In this document: one piece after another, positions 8,926 through 15,384 of the stretch
How positions within the stretch are numbered: position 1 is the first letter of the stretch
Layout of the letters: each line of letters begins with the position of its first letter
From: Amycolatopsis nalaikhensis
GTDB lineage: Bacteria > Actinomycetota > Actinomycetes > Mycobacteriales > Pseudonocardiaceae
DNA length: 64,000 bases
Assembly (NCBI RefSeq): GCF_030264295.1
Contig: NZ_CP127173.1
Location: 7,881,501-7,945,500, forward strand
Direction of reading: 5' to 3'
Program-made: the position numbers and the translations under genes
Notes under the pieces: model-generated
Told to the model about the DNA's origin: nothing
The model's database searches: none
Seen by the model: the letters and a program-made list of their open reading frames with translations, nothing else

Positions 8926-8974
8926 GACAAGATCGGACAAATGCTTGTCGTCTCCGTGATCGGCTGCTTACGAT
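8926..8974. promoter_or_regulatory. Divergent promoter region with an inverted repeat
   Basis: GACAAG (8926-8931) and CTTGTC (8944-8949) are a 6-bp inverted repeat spaced by 12 bases. TTGTCG (8945-8950) and TACGAT (8969-8974) are spaced by 18 bases and make a plausible sigma-70-type promoter for the rightward SGNH hydrolase gene. The right arm of the repeat overlaps the -35 element, so a repressor bound there could block transcription. This is pattern matching only. Confidence 0.4.
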
Positions 8975-9019
8975 CGGCTCGGGTCACCCACGAATGTCCA
9001 CTGTGGACGAGGAGGCGCC

Positions 9020-10267
9020 GTGCGCAGGATCGCCCTGTTGACCGTGGTTTCGGTGGCCGCGGCCGTCGTCGCCTCCGCGCCGGGTGCCTCCGGTGCCGGG
9101 CGTGCCTGGTTCACCTCGTGGGCGCAGTCCCAGGACGGGCGGGCCGACGCGCCCGTGACCAGCCAGACGCTGCGGATGATCACCCACCTCAGCCAGGGCG
9201 GCGAAGCGGTGCGCGTCCGGCTGCAGAACACCTTCGGCACCGGCCCGCTGACCGTCGGGCACGCGACGGCCGGGCTCACCACCGCCGGTGCGGCCGTCGA
9301 CCAACCCCACGACCTGACGTTCGCCGGGAACCGCGCCGTCACGATCCCGGCGGGCGGCGAGGTCTGGAGCGACGAGACGCGGCTGGCGACGCGGCCGGAC
9401 ACGAACCTCGCGGTCAGCCTGTCCGTCGAAGGCACCGCGGTCCCCGGCCGCCACGGCGCGGCCCTCCGGGACAACTACCTCACTGAACCCGGCGCGGGCG
9501 ACCACGCCGCCGACACCGGGTCCGCCGCCTTCACCCGCACCGTCGGCTCGACGTACGTCGTCAGCGCGGTCGACGTGCGCAACCCCGCCTTGCAGGGCAC
9601 CGTCGTCCCGTTCGGCAGCTCCGTCGTCGACGGCATCGGCAGCACCAACTGCGGCCCCGGCTGCACGCAGCTCGGCGCGGACCGCCGCTGGACCGACGAC
9701 CTGGCCCGGCGGATCGTGGCGGAGTCGGCGCGGCTGGCCGTCGCCAACGCCGGGGTCTCCGGCACGACCAGCGCGAAGACCTGCCCCGGCATGCCGCCGC
9801 AGGTCGCCGGGCTGGACGCGGCGAGCCGCCTCGACCGGGACGTGCTGGCCCTGCACGGCGTCACGGCCGTCATCTACTACTACGGCACGAACGACCTCGC
9901 CTACGGCTGCGACGCGAAGGCGATCCTGGACAGCTACCGGGACGTGTTCCAGCGGCTGCGCGCGGCCGGGATCGCCGTCTACGTCACGCCGAGCACGCCC
10001 CGGCCCGGCTACAACGACCAGGCGAACCTCGCGCGGCACGAGATCGGCCTGTTCGTCTCGCGGTGGAACACCTGCGGCGGCACGTGTTCCGGTGTCGTCG
10101 ACTTCGACCAGGTGCTCAAGGACCCGCTGAAGCCCAACAGCATCCTGCCGGCCTACGACAACGGCGACGGCATCCACGCCAACGCCGCGGGCCAGCAGGC
10201 GCTCGCCGACTTCGTCTCGGTGCCGATGCTCGCCCGATCCGGGCCGGTTCTTCACTCGATGGGCTGA
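9020..10267 (+). CDS. Secreted SGNH/GDSL-family hydrolase
   Basis: The 415-residue protein uses GTG 9020, preceded by GAGGAGG. Residues 1-27 are a signal peptide (basic start, hydrophobic core, APGASGAG region). The SGNH blocks are present: FGSSVVDGIGSTN with the nucleophile Ser near residue 199, YYYGTNDLAYGCD for block III, and GDGIHANAAG with the catalytic Asp/His near residue 382. The N-terminal 180 residues form a beta-rich region typical of the larger secreted actinobacterial esterases of this family. It probably hydrolyses ester or acetyl groups of extracellular lipids or polysaccharides. Several Cys residues suggest disulphides. It has its own promoter region and no obvious operon partner. 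Confidence 0.88.
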   Translation: MRRIALLTVVSVAAAVVASAPGASGAGRAWFTSWAQSQDGRADAPVTSQTLRMITHLSQGGEAVRVRLQNTFGTGPLTVGHATAGLTTAGAAVDQPHDLTFAGNRAVTIPAGGEVWSDETRLATRPDTNLAVSLSVEGTAVPGRHGAALRDNYLTEPGAGDHAADTGSAAFTRTVGSTYVVSAVDVRNPALQGTVVPFGSSVVDGIGSTNCGPGCTQLGADRRWTDDLARRIVAESARLAVANAGVSGTTSAKTCPGMPPQVAGLDAASRLDRDVLALHGVTAVIYYYGTNDLAYGCDAKAILDSYRDVFQRLRAAGIAVYVTPSTPRPGYNDQANLARHEIGLFVSRWNTCGGTCSGVVDFDQVLKDPLKPNSILPAYDNGDGIHANAAGQQALADFVSVPMLARSGPVLHSMG

Positions 10268-10320
10268 CCCGGCGAGTCGGAACGGCGTGGTTGTGCCCGC
10301 ATGTCCGCAGAGTACGTCGC

Positions 10321-10710
10321 GTGAAGCACAACTCGATGGACGACGCCGGGTGCTGCCTGCTGTCGGTGGCGTGGAACATCGCCCCGCTCACCGAGGGCAG
10401 GCCCGACTCCCGGCGCGGCGCGATCCGGCGTTCGGTCGAGTCCGCTTGCCGCACTGCCGGGCTCGGGGCCCGCGAGTGGGCCGCGCGGCACGGGACCGGC
10501 ACCGAGGCGCAGTACCGGCCGTTCCTGCAGCTCGCCGACGTCGCCTACGAGATCGCGACCTTGCTGCTGCTCGTCGACGACTTCCTGGTGCCCGACCTGG
10601 AGCGGGAACACCGCCGCTGGGCCGAGATCGAGGACCTGCTGGTCCGGTTCACCGAGCTCGCGGACTGGACGTCGGCGTTCCTCTTGTCAGGCGAACCCTT
10701 ACGGCTGTAA
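10321..10710 (+). CDS. Conserved-looking hypothetical protein, 129 aa
   Basis: The predicted product is 129 residues from GTG 10321, or 124 from the in-frame ATG at 10336 (MDDAGCCLLS); neither has a strong ribosome-binding site. It is soluble and mostly helical, with no signal peptide, membrane segment or metal-binding motif. It includes YRPFLQLADVAYEIATLLLLVDDFL. The last 27 bases of the gene run into the nested inverted repeat that precedes the ClpX-type zinc-finger gene 25 bases downstream, so the two may be cotranscribed. I do not recognise the family. Confidence 0.55.
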   Translation: MKHNSMDDAGCCLLSVAWNIAPLTEGRPDSRRGAIRRSVESACRTAGLGAREWAARHGTGTEAQYRPFLQLADVAYEIATLLLLVDDFLVPDLEREHRRWAEIEDLLVRFTELADWTSAFLLSGEPLRL

Positions 10711-10725
10711 GGTCCCGCCTGACAA
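10684..10725. promoter_or_regulatory. Nested inverted repeat abutting a ribosome-binding site
   Basis: TTGTCAGGCG (10684-10693) pairs perfectly with CGCCTGACAA (10716-10725), and inside it CCTTAC (10697-10702) pairs with GTAAGG (10707-10712). The right outer arm runs directly into AAGGAGG (10724-10730), the ribosome-binding site of the next gene. As DNA it could be a dimer operator. As RNA the stem could hide the ribosome-binding site. It also spans the stop codon of the preceding gene. Confidence 0.5.
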
Positions 10726-10735
10726 GGAGGTCGTG

Positions 10736-11092
10736 ATGAGCAACGCTGTGATCGCCCGCTGTTCGTTCTGCGCGAAGCCGAACACCGAGGTGGAAACCCT
10801 GATCGGCGGCCCGGGCGTCTTCATCTGCGACGGCTGCGTGCAGCTGTGCGTGACGGCCATCGAGGGCAAGCCCGCGGACGCGCCCCTCATCGCCCCGTGG
10901 GAGCACGACCTGCCGCTGGAGCAGGTGCTGTCGAACCTGGGCCCGGTCTCGGCGGCGACCAGCCAGGTCCAGCAGAACCTGGCGGCCTGGGTGGCGAAGG
11001 CGCGGTCCCTGGGTGGCACGTGGGCGCAGATCGGCCAAGCACTGGGGATGACCCGCCAGTCGGCGTGGGAGCGCTTCTCGGGCGAGGAGTGA
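10736..11092 (+). CDS. ClpX C4-type zinc-finger protein with a C-terminal helical domain
   Basis: The 118-residue protein starts at ATG 10736, five bases after a perfect AAGGAGG; the GTG three bases earlier is too close to that site. Residues about 8-40 carry CX2C...CX2C (CSFCAKP and CDGCVQLC), the zinc-binding ClpX N-terminal type. The C-terminal half (GTWAQIGQALGMTRQSAWERF) looks like a helix-turn-helix. There is no AAA+ domain, so it is not ClpX itself. Such stand-alone proteins are common in actinomycetes and are probably regulators or adaptors. The nested inverted repeat just upstream may be its own binding site, which is inference. Confidence 0.8.
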   Translation: MSNAVIARCSFCAKPNTEVETLIGGPGVFICDGCVQLCVTAIEGKPADAPLIAPWEHDLPLEQVLSNLGPVSAATSQVQQNLAAWVAKARSLGGTWAQIGQALGMTRQSAWERFSGEE

Positions 11093-11342
11093 CCCAACTG
11101 TCCACTCAGGACGGTCGCGACGGCGCCGTGCGTCCTTCTGCGCCGACCGGGTGAACCGGACGGCGCACCCCGCTGCGGCGAACCGGTGACGTACGCGAAT
11201 GGGACGAAGATCAGCGGTGTGCCGCTGGTGCGCTTCGTCGTCACTGCGCTACGTTCCGGAGTCGTCGTCGAGCGCGGAGGTGAAGCGGTTTGTCCGGGGT
11301 CATTGGTCCGTACCACTGCGGTGGAAGCGGGTCGCCGCGACC

Positions 11343-11987
11343 GTGATCCGCGTCCTCCTGATCCTGTCCTGCGCCCGCCGGTCCCGCCGGATCGGGCGTC
11401 AGCTCGCCGAGGAGGCGGACATCGAGGTGCGGTCGCGGGCGCCGCGGACCTGGAGCGACATCATGACCGCGCTCGAGGAGTTCTCGCCGTCGGTCGTCGT
11501 GCTCGACCGGACCGTGCTGAACGCCGAAGGCGTCACCGTCGCCGGGGACATCGCCCGCGGCGGACGGCCACCCGCCGTCGTGCTGCTGGCCGACACCTAC
11601 CACCCGAAGGACGTCGTCCCCGCCGCGCGGGCGGGGGTCCGGGGCTACGTCGTCGACGGCGCCGAACCCTGCGCGTGGGCCGAGGTCGTCCGCGCCGTCG
11701 CGGCCGGCGGCGGCTGGCTGGCCCCCGCGGCGGCCGGGGAGCTGCTCGACGAGTTCCGCGGCCGGGTGCCGCACGGGATGCCCGAACGGACGCGGATCCC
11801 GTTGACCGACCGGGAACTGAGCGTGCTCCGGCTCGTCGCCCGGGGGTGCTCGAACCTGGAGGTCGCGACGGAGCTGGGGCTCAGCCAGTCGACGATCAAG
11901 ACCCACGTGTCCCGCATGCTCGCGCGCCTCGACCTGCGCAGCCGGACGCAGCTGGCCGCGCTGGCCCGCGACCTCGGGATCGTGTGA
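11343..11987 (+). CDS. Orphan, degenerate NarL-type response regulator
   Basis: The 214-residue protein is taken from GTG 11343 (VIRVLLILSC); the frame is open for 144 bases upstream but that part looks non-coding. The receiver domain keeps an Asp at the phosphorylation position (VVVLDRTVLN). It lacks the acidic pair at the end of beta-1 (LLILSCARRS replaces the usual LVDD) and has Val-Asp where the conserved Lys normally lies (YVVDGAEP). The C-terminal LuxR helix-turn-helix is intact (LTDRELSVLRLVARG, STIKTHVSRMLARL). No kinase is nearby. It is therefore probably an atypical regulator working without phosphorylation. It lies ahead of the AraC gene and the biosynthetic cluster and may be cluster-specific. 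Confidence 0.8.
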   Translation: MIRVLLILSCARRSRRIGRQLAEEADIEVRSRAPRTWSDIMTALEEFSPSVVVLDRTVLNAEGVTVAGDIARGGRPPAVVLLADTYHPKDVVPAARAGVRGYVVDGAEPCAWAEVVRAVAAGGGWLAPAAAGELLDEFRGRVPHGMPERTRIPLTDRELSVLRLVARGCSNLEVATELGLSQSTIKTHVSRMLARLDLRSRTQLAALARDLGIV

Positions 11988-12173
11988 AATCGTCGATATT
12001 CGTTCTTTCGACCGATGCGGTCGCGGCGACGGTCCTCATACCATGATTCGCGGCCGGTGCGGTTCCGAATTCGGAGTCCCGGTGGTGGTCGCGCGCGGGT
12101 GCGCGCGGAGATCCGAGGAAGACGCGGTGCGGCGGCTTCCGATCCGGAAATCGTGAACAGTGGACGGAGGTCG

Positions 12174-13172
12174 GTGTTGTCCAGGGAAGACGGCTCCGCG
12201 TCGGGATTGCCGCTCGCGCGTTACGAGCTCTTCCGTTCTTGTGATCCGAATCATGTGCGCGACGAGGTGAGCCGCGTTCTGGCGCCGCACACCCTGCGGG
12301 TGCTCGGTGGCGGCGAGCGGTTCGACGCGCGAATGCATTACGTGCGGCTGCGCGACATGTCGATGAGCGTGCTGCACTACGGCGGGTCCGTGCGTTTCGA
12401 CTCCGAGCCGGCCGAAACGTTCTTCGCGGTGTTCGTCCCGATCGCCGGCGAAGCGGAGGCGCGCTGCGGCGGCGACCGGGTGCGGCTGACGACGGCGACC
12501 GCCGCGGTGCTCTCGCCCGCGGACCCGGTGGTCCTGCGCTGGCCCGGCGACTGCGCGCAGCTGGTCGTGCGCCTGGAGCGGACCGGGCTCGAAGCCCGGC
12601 TCAGCGACCTGCTCGGCGCGCCGCTGCGCAAGCCGCTGCGGTTCGCCCCGGTGATGGCCGTCGACGCGGGGAACGGCCGGAGCTGGCTGCGGGGCCTGCG
12701 GATGCTGGTGACCGAGCTCGAACGTCCCGGCTCGCTGATCGAGCGGCACGCGGTCGCGGAGATGTTCGAGCGCACGCTGGTCACCGCGCTGCTGATGGGC
12801 CACCCCAGCAACTACACCCGGATGCTCGACGGCGAGGTGCCCGCCGCGCCGACCCGCGCGGTGAGCATCGCGCTGGAGTGGATCGACAACCACCCGAAGT
12901 GGCGGCACACGACGGCCAGCCTGGCGAGGGAGGCCGACGTCACCGAGCGGTCGCTGCAGCTGGGGTTCCGCAAGCACCTCAAGATGGGCCCGATGGAGTA
13001 CCTGCGGGAGATCCGCCTGCGCGGGGTGCGCGACCAGCTGCGCGCGGCCCAGTCCGACGCCGTCACGGTGACCGAGGTGGCCGCGGAATGGGGGTTCCTG
13101 CACGCGGGGCATTTCGCCGCCCGGTACCAGCAGCGGTTCGGGGAACGGCCGTCGGAAACGCTCCGCCGGTGA
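12174..13172 (+). CDS. AraC-family transcriptional regulator
   Basis: The 332-residue protein is taken from GTG 12174, just after GGACGGAGG; TTG 12177 is an equally spaced alternative. Residues about 20-200 form an AraC-binding-like sensor domain of the type shared with CbdA/XylS relatives (YELFRSCDPNHVRDEV). Residues about 225-332 are a double helix-turn-helix (TASLAREADVTERSLQLGFRKHL, then VAAEWGFLHAGHFAARYQQRFG), followed by the conserved RPSETLRR tail. It is followed by a strong terminator and then by the drrA-like gene, so it is transcribed separately from the cluster it may control. The ligand is unknown. Confidence 0.88.
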   Translation: MLSREDGSASGLPLARYELFRSCDPNHVRDEVSRVLAPHTLRVLGGGERFDARMHYVRLRDMSMSVLHYGGSVRFDSEPAETFFAVFVPIAGEAEARCGGDRVRLTTATAAVLSPADPVVLRWPGDCAQLVVRLERTGLEARLSDLLGAPLRKPLRFAPVMAVDAGNGRSWLRGLRMLVTELERPGSLIERHAVAEMFERTLVTALLMGHPSNYTRMLDGEVPAAPTRAVSIALEWIDNHPKWRHTTASLAREADVTERSLQLGFRKHLKMGPMEYLREIRLRGVRDQLRAAQSDAVTVTEVAAEWGFLHAGHFAARYQQRFGERPSETLRR

Positions 13173-13189
13173 ATTCCGCCCGGAAATAG

Positions 13190-13223
13190 GGTGCCGTCCG
13201 CGTGCGCGGGCGGCACCTTTTTT
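13190..13223 (+). terminator. Rho-independent terminator after the AraC gene
   Basis: GGTGCCGTCCGCG (13190-13202) pairs with CGCGGGCGGCACC (13205-13217) with one mismatched pair, and six T residues follow (13218-13223). It lies 18 bases after the AraC stop codon. It separates the regulator from the exporter and biosynthetic operon. Confidence 0.85.
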
Positions 13224-13366
13224 CGTGCCCGCTCCGAGTTCCGCGGACGGGTGGAATTGTTCGCTTTTCGGATGTCGGCGCGGGTGCCCGCCGCGGAATC
13301 ATGGACCTCGGGCGGGAAACGGGGTTCCCCGCCCAGCCGGAAACGGGTACGCGTGAAGGAGGAAAA

Positions 13367-14341
13367 GTGCCGCCGATGATCCGGGTGGAGAACCTGGTCA
13401 AGCGGTTCGGGCGGACCACAGCGCTCGACCGCGTCAGTTTCGCCGTCGCGGCGGGCACGGTGGTCGGCGTGCTCGGGCCGAACGGTGCCGGGAAGACGAC
13501 CATGGTCCGCGTGCTGGCCACGCTCCTGCGGCCGGACAGCGGCCTGGTCCGGGTCGGGGGCATCGACGTGGAGCGGGAACCGGCGCGGGTTCGTGCTCTG
13601 CTGGGGCTCACCGGCCAGTACGCGTCCGTCGACGGGGACCTCACGGGCACGGAAAACCTGGTGCTGCTCGGCCGCCTGCTGGGGCTGTCCCGGCCCGCGG
13701 CGCGGGACCGGGCGGCGGACCTGCTCGAGCGCTTCGAGCTCGGGGCGGCCGCCGCCCGGCCCGCGTCGACCTACTCCGGCGGCATGCGCCGCCGGCTGGA
13801 CCTCGCGGCCAGCCTGGTCGGCCGGCCGCGGGTGCTCTGCCTCGACGAACCGACCACCGGCCTCGACCCGCACGTGCGGCGGGAGCTCTGGCAGGTGGTG
13901 CGGGACTCGTGGCCGAAGGCGTCACGGTGCTGCTCACCACCCAGTACCTGGAGGAGGCCGACCGGCTCGCCGACCGCGTCACGGTGTTCGACGCGGGCCG
14001 CGTCGTCGCCGACGGCAGCCCCGGCGAGCTGCAAGAGGCGCGTCGGCGGCCGCACGGTGCAGGTGCGGCCCGCGGTGGCCGGGGACATGGACGCGACCGC
14101 GCGCGTGCTCGGGAGGCTGACCGGGACCACCCCGGCCCGCGACTTCGGCAGCGGGCTGCTCACCGCGCCCGCCGCCGACCCGATGGTGCTGGCCACCCTG
14201 GTCCGGAAGCTCGACCAGGCCGGGCTGGCCGTGGCCGAGGTGGGCCTGCGGCTGCCGAGCCTCGACGAGGTTTTCCTGGCCCTGACGGGGAAACCGGCCG
14301 CACCGGACGGGACGCCCGCGCGGGAAGGGAGTGCCGGATGA
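13367..14341 (+). CDS. DrrA-type ABC exporter ATPase, with two compensating frameshifts
   Basis: Start GTG 13367 lies four bases after AAGGAGG. The first 180 residues are a normal ATPase: Walker A GPNGAGKTTM, Q-loop GLTGQYASVD, signature YSGGMRRRLDLA and Walker B VLCLDEPTTGLDP. From about 13906 the expected sequence (VAEGVTVLLTTQYLEEADRL) is found only one frame over, and near 14032 the original frame resumes (VGGRTVQVRP). One base seems lost near 13906 and one gained near 14032. About 42 residues, including the switch region, are garbled as given. The family exports hydrophobic drugs, as daunorubicin DrrA does. It overlaps the permease gene by four bases. Sequencing error or a real double indel cannot be told apart here. 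Confidence 0.85.
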   Translation: MPPMIRVENLVKRFGRTTALDRVSFAVAAGTVVGVLGPNGAGKTTMVRVLATLLRPDSGLVRVGGIDVEREPARVRALLGLTGQYASVDGDLTGTENLVLLGRLLGLSRPAARDRAADLLERFELGAAAARPASTYSGGMRRRLDLAASLVGRPRVLCLDEPTTGLDPHVRRELWQVVRDSWPKASRCCSPPSTWRRPTGSPTASRCSTRAASSPTAAPASCKRRVGGRTVQVRPAVAGDMDATARVLGRLTGTTPARDFGSGLLTAPAADPMVLATLVRKLDQAGLAVAEVGLRLPSLDEVFLALTGKPAAPDGTPAREGSAG

Positions 14342-15117
14342 CCGGCCGCGTCCCGCCCGCGGCCGCCCTGCGGCACGGGCTGATCCTCGCCGGGCGCGGG
14401 GTGCTCAAGATCCGCCGGAACCCCGAGCACCTGGTGGACGTGACCGTGCAGCCGCTGCTGTTCCTCGTGATGTTCGGGTACCTGTTCGGCGGCGCCATCG
14501 CGGGCAGCACCGGCGCGTACCTCCAGCAGCTCGTGCCCGGCCTGATGGTGCCGAGCGTGCTGATGGCGACGCTGTCGGCCGGGGTCGGCCTGAACAGCGA
14601 CGCCGGGAGCGGGGTGTTCGACCGGTTCCGCAGCATGCCGATCGCCCGGTCGGCCCCGCTCACCGGGGTGGTGCTCGCCGGCGCGGTCCGCTACCTGGTC
14701 GCGATCGCCGTGCTGCTCGGCGCGGGCACGGTCCTCGGCTACCGCGTGCGGACCGGCGTGCCGGAGGTGCTGGCGGCGACGGCGGTCCTGGTCGTCGCCG
14801 GGCTGTGCTTCTGCTGGGTCACCGTGTTCCTCGGCATGGTGCTGCGCGACCGGGACGCCGTGCAGGGCAGCGCCGTCGCGCTGTTCATGCCGCTGGTGTT
14901 CGCGAGCGACGTCTTCGTCCCTGCGGCCACCATGCCCGGCTGGCTGCGGGCCTGGTCCGGCGTCAACCCGGTGAGCCTGCTCGCCGACGCCGTGCGGGGC
15001 CTGCTCGACGGCGGCCCCGTCACCGGCCCGCTCACCGGGGCGCTGGCCTGGTCGGCCGCCGTGCTCTTCGTGTTCTTCCCCCTGGCGATCCGCGCCTACC
15101 ACCGGCGCGTCGGATGA
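14338..15117 (+). CDS. DrrB-type ABC-2 permease
   Basis: The 259-residue permease starts at ATG 14338 inside the stop of the ATPase gene (ATGA). It has the ABC-2 profile: a cytoplasmic N-terminus, six hydrophobic segments, and the sequence RNPEHLVDVTVQPLLFLVMFGYLFGG early in the protein. The central region (FDRFRSMPIARSAPLTG) matches the conserved loop of DrrB-like exporters. Together with the preceding ATPase it should form a drug or lipid exporter. Its place ahead of the ketosynthase, acyltransferase and glycosyltransferase genes suggests that it exports the cluster product or gives self-resistance. Confidence 0.9.
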   Translation: MTGRVPPAAALRHGLILAGRGVLKIRRNPEHLVDVTVQPLLFLVMFGYLFGGAIAGSTGAYLQQLVPGLMVPSVLMATLSAGVGLNSDAGSGVFDRFRSMPIARSAPLTGVVLAGAVRYLVAIAVLLGAGTVLGYRVRTGVPEVLAATAVLVVAGLCFCWVTVFLGMVLRDRDAVQGSAVALFMPLVFASDVFVPAATMPGWLRAWSGVNPVSLLADAVRGLLDGGPVTGPLTGALAWSAAVLFVFFPLAIRAYHRRVG

Positions 15118-15143
15118 CGCCCCGATCCGAAAGGTGAACGGCC

Positions 15144-15362
15144 ATGGGCTCTGCCGAGCCGACCGTGAAAGTGACCTTGAAGGGAGCACCCGACGGAATG
15201 CCCGAAACCGTGCTCGTCCGCCGCGGCGACCTCGTGTCGAACCGGCTGAAGATCCCGTACCGGGCGGGCTACGAGCACTTCGTCCCCGAACCCCGTCCCC
15301 AGTCGGTACCGGAAGACGGCGCGGTCTTCGTCTGGTGCGACCGCACGAAAGTCGCGGAATAG
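15144..15362 (+). CDS. DUF5988-like small protein
   Basis: The 72-residue product starts at ATG 15144 behind AAAGGTGA. It is a small soluble protein with VKVTLKGAPDGMPETV, a basic middle (RLKIPYRAGYEHF) and the C-terminal VFVWCDRTKVAE. From memory this pattern (GxPxxxPE near the start, GYEHF, and VFxWxxRTxxAE at the end) matches small actinobacterial proteins named DUF5988, often found beside secondary-metabolite genes. It lies between the exporter and the ketosynthase fusion with gaps of about 25 bases, so it is part of that operon. No function is known. Confidence 0.65.
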   Translation: MGSAEPTVKVTLKGAPDGMPETVLVRRGDLVSNRLKIPYRAGYEHFVPEPRPQSVPEDGAVFVWCDRTKVAE

Positions 15363-15384
15363 CGCGAGGAAAGGCGCCAGCGTC

